Both the position numbers and the translations under genes were made by a program. From Asterionellopsis glacialis (taxonomy: Eukaryota > Bacillariophyta > Plagiogrammaphyceae > Rhaphoneidales > Asterionellopsidaceae): 20,656 nt of DNA. The notes beneath the pieces were generated by a model, which worked only from the letters and a program-made list of their open reading frames with translations, was not told where the DNA came from and made no database searches. Positions 1 through 9,740 of this stretch are shown piece after piece. The number at the start of each line of letters is the position of its first letter. Within the stretch, counting starts at the first letter, position 1. The stretch covers positions 9,109 through 29,764 of the forward strand of contig WKLE02000809.1 of the NCBI GenBank assembly GCA_014885115.2, written 5' to 3'.

Positions 1-239
1 ATCTATCAGCAGCACCATGAACATCTACATTTCTGCTGTCTTCTGCCTCTCTAGTATGTCTAATTATCTTAAAACAATTGCATGATACTTATTACAATTT
101 TATATGACGGTGAATTCAACATTTGTACTGCACAAATAAAGATATACGCACATATACTTGTTGGTGCGGGGTTTATTGTGAGAACGAATACATTGATTTC
201 TGGAGCGGAGAAGTTATAATATGTCGTGAAAAATTGCTC

Positions 240-660
240 TGGTACCTGTACCGGTACAGGTGAAACTGTACCGGTACCGGTACCAAACCATGCATCGAAC
301 GTTCGTTGTAATAGGACCTACATGTTTACAGGTACCAAGTAGGGAAGACATATGCACCTTCCAGTTGATAGTAGGACGAAGCCCTACTTTCAGTATTATA
401 ATACAAATACTGTATACTTATAAACAACTTTTTAGTTCCTAGTATGGTACCAAATACAATGTACTGTACCAGGTAGAACCTTCCATGTACCTGGTACAGT
501 ACTGTACCAGGTACCAGGTACGTGGAGTACGTTTTCTGGATACCGTACCTGGTACCCGGGTAGACGATACTTGAGACTATCTGTACCGGTACATGTACCT
601 GGGGTACCTTCAGATTTAAATGCACAAGGTACAGTACCGGTACCTGTACTGATGCATGAC
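240..660. repeat. GGTACC palindrome island A
   Basis: By eye there are nine GGTACC hexamers in about 420 bp (starting at 241, 273, 279, 331, 446, 510, 551, 603 and 639), plus many one-base variants such as GGTACA and GGTACG. They are joined by CTG/CAG or CGG to give nested palindromes: a perfect 18-bp one at 244-261, a 16-bp one at 268-283 and a 28-bp one at 487-514. The copies are degenerate and irregularly spaced, unlike a microsatellite. There is no coding evidence. Similar islands occur at 11838-12255 and 18360-18900. Confidence 0.8.
487..514. repeat. Perfect 28-bp palindrome
   Basis: The two 14-nt halves are exact reverse complements (left half GTACCTGGTACAGT) and there is no spacer. 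It is the longest perfect palindrome I found in island A. It could extrude as a cruciform or fold as a hairpin in RNA. A homodimeric protein site is another possibility, but nothing in the sequence decides between these. Confidence 0.85.
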
Positions 661-1098
661 AAGCTCCAAATTTCGGGTCATAATGACTCTCTTTTCTATT
701 ACAAAGACCTGCCAAATAATACAATTGCTGTACTGTTGTAGTATTAGCCGGTCTTATTTGTCTTGGATAAAAACCAACTACAGGTACAGGTCAAGTTACT
801 TATTGTGAAGACTTCGACTTCTCATCCGGCGGTCGCTTTATTCTCTAGAGCTACAGGCACCCTCTTCATTCAGCCAGATCAGGGCAACTGCATGCTCGTC
901 TGCGTGGCAAGTTCTATTACTGACTTTATGAGCAGTGTTATGAAATCTTTGCTTGAGCGACTGATCCTCAAAGCCAATAGTCATCCCCACCAGAGGAATC
1001 AAAGGCAGCATATCGCCTTGACATTGTTCCGTCAACTACGAACAAGATATGCATAGTAGATACCAGTGTCGTGCTCGTGATCTTGACGACTTTTTAAT

Positions 1099-4000
1099 AT
1101 GAACGGAATGTGGAAATTCGTGATACTTTTTATCCTTGAGTTCATGGCACTTGTGGAGATCTCGGAGAGTTTGTGCCAAAAAGAGTTTTTTACGCGTTTC
1201 GATGACTCGATTGGCTCCTTTGGTCACATGTTTAATATTCGGAAAAAGGAAGGTGGAGATGAAATTCTACTTACAGGCCTAGATATTTATACAGATGTCA
1301 CGAAAGAACTATATTACAAACTATATACAAGAGAAGGCTCGTATCTAGATGCTCTCACAGATATAGCCGGATGGGACAAAATATCTGAGGGTTTATTCAC
1401 AGGAAAAGGTGGATCTGATCCTACTCCTCTCCCTCTTTTTGAAAACAAAATAAAACTTGCCCCTGGAGATGTAAGAGGTTTTTATGTGACACTAACTACG
1501 CCTGATCTCAGATATCGATATGGGGCGGGGGGTGGTGGGGATAAGGAGATTCAGCAAGAGAATAATTATTTACAAATATGGGAAGGAACTGGAATTCTGG
1601 TGTACCCTCTTGCAAGCACAAGTGCTGGTCCACGAATGTTTTTGGGTGTCATTCGGTATGAAACACATCAGGAGTGCTCTTCTGGTGGCAACGACGACGA
1701 CAATGAAAATCCAGTACCATCACCTACTGATGCGCCCGACCTAAACCTCAAGACAACAGCAGTACCTTTTACCTTTCTGGTAAAACATTCAGTATCCATT
1801 CCACTGATTCAAGTTGTCAATGGTATCAACTCAGATGTTGAGGTATCAATCCAAACTCTACTGTCGGTAGATAAAGATCTTTCTGGATACGTGGAAAATT
1901 ACAGTTTAAAGCTTCTCGGCGCGAAGTCTTTCCTTGTCCCGGACCCATCGTTTGCTGGTGAGTTTTTCGACTTTCTCTTCTAAATTTGCTTTTCCTGTTT
2001 TGAAGTAGACTATTCTGACCAATTTTTCTACGATTGGACTTCACAGTCAATTGTGATAATATCTTTGATGATGATACTATCTGTTCGGTGATAGAGACTG
2101 TTGTTGGGCTTTCCCACACTAGCTATGTGCAACAGTCCACTATCCGAGATAAGCTCATGTCAACAGGTGCTACGATGAGCAATTTTTTTTCTTATGAATC
2201 AGAATATATCGGCAAAACTTCTGTAGAAGAAGATGTTGAAGTGAAAATATTCAATGCTAGTCGGGAGATGACGCGGAATGAGCAAGCGATTTTTGTTCAG
2301 GAAATGCTCTCATTCCTAGGACCTCGGCTAAACAACGATGACGTAGTCCTAGAAAGCATTGCGATAAAGGGGCAAGAGATGTCCACAGTTTCGATTGAGA
2401 GACGAGCAGTGGAGGTCGCAAGAGACATTCCAGAAGGATTGCGTAATAGAGGTTATGAAATCGTCAAATACCATGACCGTTCACTGGGAGATGTCTCACT
2501 TCTAACTATAACTCTTTCTGTCCGAGCACAGCATCTCCCACCTCCGTCGCTTGAATCTATTGTTCAATCAGCTATAGAAAATGATTCAGTGGCATTACTG
2601 CTAGCTTTACAGATAAGTTCGATCCGATCGTTTTTTACCGACGCTTCTTTTAATGAGCCAGTCATTACCGATGATGATAATGATGATAACGATGGAGACG
2701 ATTCGACAATTCCGGAGGAATCCAATCCAGAATCTGGTGATTCTGCTAACGTCGCTGCAATAGTTGTCCCAATGATTTTGCTATTTTTTGGGGGCGGCTT
2801 GGCTGCATATTATTTCTTAAATAGAGATAAATTTAGTGGCAAGTTCTTCGGTGATAAAATCTTGGGAATGAGAATAGGTAGAGGCGAAGATAAGACATCG
2901 GTCAGGTCTGATGAGTCGCTACATGAAAAAGAACATTCAAAGAGCAGGGAAGAGCGCTCAGATCACAAAAGACGGCGTGGTACTGACCAGAAGGAAGGCA
3001 GTGAGCGCAGTAAGTCCAATCGCCGTCGAAGGGGGGAGGGAGGACGTAGCGAGCGTGACAGGGATCGTGGTGGTCACAAGGGATCAGATCACCATCGAAG
3101 AAGGGAGGGAGAACGTAGCGAGCGTGACAGAGATCGTGGTGATCACAAGGGATCAGATCACCATCGAAAAAGGGAGGGAGGACGTAGCGAACGCGACAGG
3201 GATCGCAGGTACTACAAAGGCTCAGATCACCATCGAAGGGGGGAGGGAGGACGTAGCGAGCGTGACAGAGATCGTGGTGATCACAAGGGATCAGATCACC
3301 ACCGAAGAAGGGAGGGAGGACGTAGCGAGCACGACAGGGATCGTAGTGGTTACAAGGGCTCAGATCACCATCGAAGAAGGGAGGGAGGACGTAGCGAGCA
3401 TGACAGGGATCGTAGTGGTTACAAGGGCTCAGATCACCATCGAAGAAGGGAGGGAGGACGTAGTGAACATGACAGGGATCGTAGTGACTACAAGGGCTCA
3501 GATCACCATCGAAGGAGGGGGGAAGGACGTAGTGAGCGCAGTCGCCGTCGAGATCCAACCAGGGATCGTAGCCGTCTCCGAAGAGCACAATCTGATTATG
3601 ATTCAGATGGTGATGCAGGTGCCAGATCGCGACGTACTAGATCGAGTTCGCCTTCGCGTCGGCGGCAAGAGATGGAAGACCGAGATGCACCTCGCAAGTC
3701 AAGTAGGCCAGAAGAAAACGAAGCATTTCAAGATGAAGAAATCGCTGGATATTTGGTTGATCATAAGAGACGGGAAAGTGGGTCCGATCATCGGAAGGAA
3801 GGGGGTAACAGGATAAGTCGTCGTGGAGACTCCCGTGATGAAGAACGTGAGGGTGGCTCTGGTAGAAGGAAAGAAATGCGGCGCAAAGACGATCGGAAAT
3901 CAAATGGTGAATCCGACGAGAATTATAAAAGCCATGATTCGCTTGATGAAGATAAAGGGAGACAGAAAGAAAGAAGATCTAGTAGCGATCTTCTTAATGC

Positions 4001-5834
4001 TTCTTCTGCTCACCCGCGATTGGAAGGCCAATCCGACAAGAAGAAAAGGTCTATACGAGAAACAAAATCAAGCCATGGGAGAAACCTTGGTGAATCTCTT
4101 CAGTCAGAAAGTAAGCCACAGGAACAGACTCCTGCAAATCCGAATCGTGATGTCAACCACGAATTAAGCCGTAGTGATAAGAGTGATCAACAAAAGTCAA
4201 GTAACAAGAACGCCTCAGAACGTGAGGGCGCTAATGATTCATTGTCCGGCAGTGAAACTGGGGATAGACATGCTACCACTCCAGCTTCGGCTAACGATGC
4301 TTTGGACGGGGATGAATTTTCTACTGACATTGACCAGGATACTCGGCAAGAACAAACTCTCAATTTAGAAGATGAGTCGGCACAAGAAATCGTACAAGAT
4401 CAGGAAACTGAAGCCAATTCTGACGATGGTAATTCAGAAAATGACCACGAAAAAGAAACGCCTGGTACTTTTGAAGGTAGTAGTAAAGATGAGAAAGAAG
4501 ATTCTGTTGCACGAACTAATACTGATAATCAAGAAGAAGAAAAGGAGCTTGAAGATTCTAATGAGGATGATCGTAGCTATGAGGAACAAGAGGAAGATCA
4601 CAGTTGTGATAGTAGTGCCGTGAAAAAAAACGATTCGCCTTCTGAACCAAAGTCAGCGGAGCATGAAACAATATCCTTACCAGATATTGATCACATGAAG
4701 GGAAAAGAAATGCGGACTGAACTAGAAAGTTATGGTGTTCCAACCGATTTTCTTGTTGAGAAAGCAGAATTTAAGGAAGCTCTGGGTAAAGCACGCGAGG
4801 AGAAGGAAAGAGGGCAGGAACCATATCCAGCGGAGGAAGCCAAGGAACCAGAGGAAGGCAGAGGTTTACATGAGACGAACGCAAATGAAATGGAAGATTT
4901 TGAAGATGAATACTTCGAAGCAAAACAAGGCGAGGATGGAGAAGAAGAGACACGTGCAACTCCAAGCGCAGCATCAAAGAAGGTGAATGAAGATGAGAAA
5001 ATCCCACCTTCGAACGAGCAACAGGAAGAAGAGGAACTCCAGCCTGGCATTGAAAATATTACAGGACAACCTGAAGAGGGAAAGATTGTTGACACTAAAC
5101 GTCCGAAGAATACAATAACAGAGGATGAGTCAATTAAAGGAATTGGGTACCCGGTGGAGGGGGGAGAAACGGAGATATTTGAGGACGAGCCTGAAGAGGA
5201 TCTTGTGGCATCTTGTCGGTCGAGCCGAAATGGGAACGAGAGGCATGACAAACGTCGGATCCGGGGTGTATCTGGTGATGAACGATCTGACTTTGTTGAG
5301 GAAGCAGCATCAAATCATGATAGAACGAACAAGTTTGAATCAAGCGCTCATCGTCGTAGATCTAACAACAGTAGGCAAGACGACCGAACCAGGAGACGAG
5401 AAGGAGAGTCATCATCAAGATCACAGCGGCGCCGGCCACCGACAAGAGAGAGAAAGCCAGACGGAGTCTCTCATCCTAGGCAAAGAAGTTCTGGGGGTAC
5501 TGGGTCGGAAGACGCTGCTTTCAAAGGGAGTACTGAACAAGCAAGGCGCGATAGAAATGATTCACGCCGAAGACGGAGGGGTGATGATGACGATGAGCCA
5601 GATCCAAGACAATCGAATAGGCGTAGTGGTGCTAGATCCCGTCAAGCATCAGATCAGGACAGGACATTAAATTCTTCTCGCCATCGATCTTCGAGAGGCG
5701 AACAAAGGTCGTCCAATCGATCTTATCGTAACCGTAGATCATCAGGAGGTTACCACCGTAATGGTGATAAAAGCCCAGACCACAAACCTGCTACCCAAAG
5801 TCAGCACCAAGATGAATTCGATCTATTAGACTGA
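1099..5834 (+). CDS. Type I membrane protein with RS/RD-rich cytoplasmic tail (two exons)
   Basis: Coding segments are 1099-1957 and 2047-5834, giving 1,548 residues. The ATG at 1099 yields a signal peptide (about residues 1-24, core KFVILFILEFMALVEIS). The lumenal/extracellular part runs to about residue 515. Its first half has the pattern SFGHMFNI...TGLDIYTD...YVTLTTPDLRYRYG, which from memory recurs in secreted diatom proteins; I know no assigned function. An acidic stalk (DDDNDDNDGDDS) precedes one membrane segment at residues 522-544 (VAAIVVPMILLFF...). The tail is in blocks: seven 23-residue RS/RD repeats (618-778), an acidic region (about 1030-1340) with a SAP-like segment near 1164-1205, and a basic Arg/Ser end (1344-1548). 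The tail resembles SR-type splicing factors in composition, which is odd behind a signal peptide and membrane span. Function unknown; a surface or endomembrane receptor or scaffold is possible. Confidence 0.85.
1958..2046 (+). other. Intron, 89 nt, membrane-protein gene
   Basis: The donor is GCTG|GTGAGT and the acceptor TTCACAG|TC. The first exon leaves one base of a codon and the second supplies two, restoring GTC (Val 287) and joining PSFA to VNCDNIF. Without splicing, the upstream frame stops at 1983, so removal of the intron is required to reach the membrane segment and tail. Confidence 0.85.
3039..3545 (+). repeat. 69-bp coding tandem repeats (7 full copies plus a partial)
   Basis: Seven head-to-tail 69-nt units (3039-3521) and a decayed partial copy encode 23-residue units of the form GGRSERDRDRGxxKGSDHHR followed by basic residues. 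Units 5 and 6 are nearly identical in nucleotides, which suggests recent expansion; outer units differ more (GER for GGR, RYY for GGH). Because 69 is divisible by three, the array is free of stops in other frames too: a second plus frame is open over 2911-3816 and a minus frame over 2902-3588. I treat those as by-products. Confidence 0.92.
4674..4800 (+). other. SAP-like helical motif within the cytoplasmic tail
   Basis: Residues about 1164-1205 of the membrane protein contain MKGKEMRTELESYGVPTDFL followed by VEKAEFKEAL. This fits the helix-turn-helix pattern of SAP-like motifs (hydrophobic-K-x-L-x2-EL-x3-G-h-x-T-x-FL-EK-x-E-h-x-x-AL). Such motifs bind nucleic acid in SAP proteins and also occur as SAP-like regions in other diatom proteins. 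The assignment rests on pattern alone. Confidence 0.5.
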
Positions 5835-6088
5835 GAACATCTTTCATTTGTAAATTATGAAAATATTATTTAAATCGCTACAATTTTATGCAATTGCTGT
5901 AGTCTTACTTGAAATTATGTTTGTATAAAAGATATAGACTGTAGTGGTTCATTGAAAAAGTACTCTTAAGTTCGGTTTCCAAATTGTAAAGTACTTCTTA
6001 TTATATGTACGTTTTATTTTGCATTGGCTTGTCTACTACAGTATATATATTGTATATTGGATTTGATTTTTTCATATACTTCTCTCTT

Positions 6089-8350
6089 TTATAGTGCTGA
6101 TACTTTTGGGTGAAACATTCGAAGTCGTACAGCTTGAATTGGATGGTGTTCTGTAGATCTTGCCGTACTTGTCATATTCTTTTCGTTACTATTGTGGTTG
6201 CCATTATCTCTTTTCGTTCTTCTTCTTGTTATATTAGTCTTTGGCGGTATGAGTATATCATTATTATTATCATCATCTTGACCATCGTCTCCAGTTATTT
6301 CTTCTCCAAGGTTTTCTGAGGATGTCATCATCATCTTCTTCATTGTTGTTGCTACTTTGTTTAATGGTGACAATGAAGAGCGGATGACATCTTCGTGTTG
6401 CTTATTAAATTCTGTCAAATTGAATTGAAACGGCATGTCACCAAAGTTACAATCTATAGGTAAATTTGTATCAATCCCTACAGTTGGATACAAGGGCGCC
6501 ATTAAAACATCCATGGAAATATCTTTCCATGCATACCCTAAAAATTCCCCATTCTTGGTATAAAATATACCACCATTGACATAATCGATACCACAACCAA
6601 CTGTATCACCTGCTCCAAAGGATGGTCCAAAATGTTTAATCATATCACCAGATGCATGGAATATCCCACCATCATCACCATGGTATCCATAACTTAAGGT
6701 ATCCCAACCAGGCATCTTGGAATGTAATTGAAAGAATCCTGATGATACACCAATAGCTACACAATCAGCAATGCCTGCGGGATGATGTAGTTGCTGTTGT
6801 TGATTCATTGGTGGTGGTCGTGGTGGTACTCCTCCTCTTGCTGCTGGCTCTGTTGGTAGTTCAACTCCTCCTTGATTACTTGGCTGTTGCTTATTTAATA
6901 TTGAAACTTCAAAGTAAGCTACCATACGTGGTGTCAAATTAATCCGGTTGTCTTTTTCGACATATGGTGCAACAAAGGGTCTTAAGCTATGAGTGCCATA
7001 AGCATTACTACTGACACTTCGTGCACCACGACAAATGAAATCCAAGAGAGATGGACGAGTATGGTTAGATAGTGATGATGCATCCGCGTTATTGTTGTGT
7101 AGATGTTGTTGTTGCTGTTCGTAATTTAAAATCATATCATTGTGAGGTTGTGTTTCAATTTGATGGTGATGATGCAAGGATGATGATGACGATAAGGAAG
7201 ATGAACGAGAACGACCATGAAACCATTTTCTAGCAGCAAAGGCATGATTCTTTACAACTTTGGGACGTGGTAATGGATGATCTGATCGAATAGAACGATC
7301 ACCTCTACCTACAGTACCTGTAAATTGAACAACTTTTTTTCTTCTTGCTGAGTTTGCAGTAGGGACATATTGCAAGGGCGTGTTTGGTCTAGGTGGTACA
7401 GCTTGCCAATGGTTTAAACGTCTATTCCAATGTGCAATACGTGGTGGTGTTTCAGGTGATCCAAATTGATCTTGATCAATTACACCAGGTATCGTTGGAC
7501 TAGCCATACCTAACAATAATGGTAGATTCGCAGCAACAGCACTATCATTCTCATTGTGGATAGTAGCAGATAAAGATGGAGAATAACTGCAGGTATCCAT
7601 GTCATCCACAAAGGACAATGGTGATGTGACATTCTCTGTACTTGCAGTAGCCAAGAGTGTAGACCAATGATGACAACACCAATCAGCCCATAAATAGTGT
7701 GCTTGTTCAGAATGAATTAATTTTTGAAATTGACGACATGTGGCACCCATGGATCGTGCATCAGAGGGCGATAGGAATGACAAAATATGTAATTGTACAT
7801 CATCTACCAAATCTTCCATGGACAATGGTTTCTTTGGTGGTTGGTGTTGTAATTCTGAATCGTAGGCAGGAATCAATGTGGGTGCTGTTGATGTAGGATT
7901 ATGCAAATTTGAAAACGATACAGATTTCTTCATACTTGATGATCCGGGTCTATCACGCTTTCTTGTACTTGTCATTGTTGGTGTCTGACTGCCTGTATTG
8001 CTGTTGTTCTTATGAGTGGAAGACAAAGGAGGATTGCAACAAAAAAGAACAGGAGGATGTTCAGGACTCTCTTCTTCGTAACTGTTGTCATCGTCATCAT
8101 AAAATAATATATCTTGTGTAGCTTCCTCAAAGGATGTAGTTGTCGATATCCATGAACTTGCACGGGATATGTTTCCACGACACGTTTGGTAATCAGCAAG
8201 GCTATCAGTTTCACCGTCGTCAATCACAGAGACTACTCGACCATTCTCATGATTATTATGTTGATGATAATCGTCGTCTTCGTCATCAGGTACAGAGGCA
8301 TGAAATTCATCACCATATTCTAATCGTTGACGGCTTGTAACACGCTTCAT
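6089..8350 (-). CDS. F-box and SPRY domain protein
   Basis: A single uninterrupted reading frame of 753 residues starts at the ATG ending at 8350 and stops with TAA at 6089. An F-box-like segment lies at about residues 176-226 (SMEDLVDDVQLHILSFLSPS, then TCRQFQKLIHSE and LWADWC), and a SPRY domain at about 470-648 (AYFEVSIL, CVAIGVSSGFF, GWDTLSYGYHGDDG, GDTVGCGIDY, GGIFYTKNGEFLG). F-box proteins recruit substrates to SCF ubiquitin ligases through Skp1, and SPRY domains bind partner peptides, so the likely role is a substrate adaptor, as in the FBXO45 type. The linkers are low complexity: acidic N-terminus, Ser, His and Gln runs near 380-420 and an Asp/Asn run near 690. A 500-510 Pro/Gln insert interrupts the early SPRY strands. 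It is convergent with the membrane-protein gene, 254 bp away. The SPRY call is strong; the F-box is weaker but well placed. Confidence 0.9.
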   Translation of the reverse strand: MKRVTSRQRLEYGDEFHASVPDDEDDDYHQHNNHENGRVVSVIDDGETDSLADYQTCRGNISRASSWISTTTSFEEATQDILFYDDDDNSYEEESPEHPPVLFCCNPPLSSTHKNNSNTGSQTPTMTSTRKRDRPGSSSMKKSVSFSNLHNPTSTAPTLIPAYDSELQHQPPKKPLSMEDLVDDVQLHILSFLSPSDARSMGATCRQFQKLIHSEQAHYLWADWCCHHWSTLLATASTENVTSPLSFVDDMDTCSYSPSLSATIHNENDSAVAANLPLLLGMASPTIPGVIDQDQFGSPETPPRIAHWNRRLNHWQAVPPRPNTPLQYVPTANSARRKKVVQFTGTVGRGDRSIRSDHPLPRPKVVKNHAFAARKWFHGRSRSSSLSSSSSLHHHHQIETQPHNDMILNYEQQQQHLHNNNADASSLSNHTRPSLLDFICRGARSVSSNAYGTHSLRPFVAPYVEKDNRINLTPRMVAYFEVSILNKQQPSNQGGVELPTEPAARGGVPPRPPPMNQQQQLHHPAGIADCVAIGVSSGFFQLHSKMPGWDTLSYGYHGDDGGIFHASGDMIKHFGPSFGAGDTVGCGIDYVNGGIFYTKNGEFLGYAWKDISMDVLMAPLYPTVGIDTNLPIDCNFGDMPFQFNLTEFNKQHEDVIRSSLSPLNKVATTMKKMMMTSSENLGEEITGDDGQDDDNNNDILIPPKTNITRRRTKRDNGNHNSNEKNMTSTARSTEHHPIQAVRLRMFHPKVSAL

Positions 8351-9352
8351 GATTTTTATTTTATTTTGTTTCCCTATAGTGCGACTTTGGGAGGGGGGAA
8401 TGGTAGGGGTGGAATATGAAAATACAAGGCACTGAAAGAGAATCTTTCGAGAGAGAGATTGACAGTTGCGAAGGTGTCTGTCTTACAAGACAAGAATAAG
8501 AATCAAAATGATATATAAATATAAATTATGGTGCTTGACACCAGAACCCGAACACTTCAACTGTGTATGAAAAAAAGATCAATCAACCAAAAAAGACGCG
8601 AAAGATCTTTGGTCGTTTCGCCTTCCGACGCCGTATTGATTGCATCGCGGGCAAGAACATCTTGCGAATTTGGGAAGATCGAGGCCAGTACTCTAGAGAG
8701 CATTCCTTGATTGGCTTCGGTCCGTTGCGAAAAAAATAGTTGAAGTTGTCATACGAGAAACATGGTACATATTTTACTTGATACAGAAAAGAATCCAATC
8801 CCGCCAATGAAACGCTAGGCAATGCTAAATACTAATCATAGTAGCATAAATGTTTGCAGGGGGAAATTCTTTTGCGAAAAAAATAGCCATTTTAACCGGC
8901 TGGTTAATTCATCTTTCTCTGATTCTACCATATGGGTGTTGCAGTATCGGATTCCCGTACATCGGTCCTTTTAGCTACGAAAATTGAAAGTTCAACATGA
9001 GAATTTCTCTCGCGCTAGCTTCGTACTAAATAAATAAGCAATCAGGTAAAAGTAGGTCCTACCAAATACTGGACATTGCTTAGACAAGTCGTAAGAAAAA
9101 ATGTTCTGATAGTCTCTCTATCGACATCTGCTTTTCTTCAATGGCAGGGCAATAGGAGGTGTCAAGGCTTGTCAAGCATACACATCATGATAGACGATCA
9201 CTTCCTATCAGTCGAAACGAAATTACAACAGTAAAATAATATGAACAAGAGCAGAAATGCTCTGGAAGAGAGAAAATCATTTTTAAATATTCACAAAAGC
9301 ATCTCCCTGGATTTTTTTTAGTATGAGACAAACAAATATTATTGGCGGATAA

Positions 9353-9373
9353 AATTCAATTCAATTCAATTCA
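9353..9373. repeat. AATTC microsatellite
   Basis: About four consecutive AATTC units. It is a simple repeat with no other feature attached. Confidence 0.8.
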
Positions 9374-9586
9374 CATTGACTATTGTGGACTACCTGTTTT
9401 AAAATACTCTAGAAACTTGCAGATCATTTCACCAGCATATCCAAATATGTATTTACTTTTTACAATTTACACTCTTTCTTCAATTAACTCTGTCTCATAT
9501 TTTTGATGTGTATCCATCTCCCCAGTGGGCATAATATTAGTATAAGACGATTTTTGCATCAACAATTTATTCTCGTGACGTCGATG

Positions 9587-9737
9587 ATTTTTTCAGCGCG
9601 CACATTACTGGTTTTTTCCCTCTTTTTCATTCACTGCAACAAACCTTTTACTAGTGGTATAAATATTTTTTCTGCGCGCATTACTCATTTTTTCCCACTC
9701 TTTTTCACTTCAACAAATCTAACTAGTGTTAACATTT
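9587..9737. repeat. Imperfect tandem duplication (about 75 bp x 2)
   Basis: Copy 1 (9587-9664) and copy 2 (9665-9737) share, in order, an ATTTTTT run, a GCGCGCA core, CATTACT or ATTACTC, a T-run with CCC and CTCTTTTTCA, CAACAAA, and ACTAGTG. The copies differ by small indels and substitutions. On the minus strand it sits immediately after the MDR stop codon (9741), so it probably falls in that gene's 3' UTR. A plus-strand frame across it simply repeats the duplicated peptide and is not called. Confidence 0.8.
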
Positions 9738-9740
9738 TGT

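Larger units (their letters stand above)
1..1098. other. Non-coding left flank with palindrome island
   Basis: I see no supported gene here. Positions 1-240 are AT-rich without obvious structure. Positions 240-660 hold the GGTACC island described separately. Positions 760-1098 lie just upstream of the membrane-protein gene and presumably contain its promoter and 5' UTR, but no convincing TATA or initiator element stands out. The open frames in this stretch are short, lack ATG starts or are made of the palindromic repeats, so none is called. Confidence 0.7.
8351..9740. other. Intergenic, no supported gene
   Basis: About 1.4 kb between the 5' end of the F-box/SPRY gene and the 3' end of the MDR gene, both on the minus strand. 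The part next to 8350 should hold the F-box/SPRY promoter; an AT-rich stretch (ATATATAAATATAAATTATG) lies at about 8511-8530. A 15-bp direct repeat (TTGCGAAAAAAATAG) occurs at 8725 and 8872, an AATTC microsatellite at about 9353-9373, and an imperfect tandem duplication at 9587-9737. Short open frames at 8528-8822 and 9503-9832 have no recognisable protein features. Confidence 0.65.

Noticed and set aside
326..724. Open frame on the minus strand through palindrome island A
   Set aside because: Its peptide is made of repeated VPGT/YQVP units that are translations of GGTACC repeats; no domain, and overlapping frames look the same.
763..1056. Open frame upstream of the membrane-protein gene
   Set aside because: It starts with TTG, has no domain, and the downstream ATG at 1099 gives a clean signal peptide that needs no extension.
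2902..3588. Antisense repetitive open frame over the RS/RD array, and a similar +1 frame at 2911-3816
   Set aside because: A 69-bp stop-free repeat unit keeps every such frame open automatically; the RS/RD frame is tied to the signal peptide and continues for the whole gene.
8528..8822. Two short overlapping frames, one on each strand
   Set aside because: No recognisable motif, low length, and they lie in the promoter-side flank of the F-box/SPRY gene.
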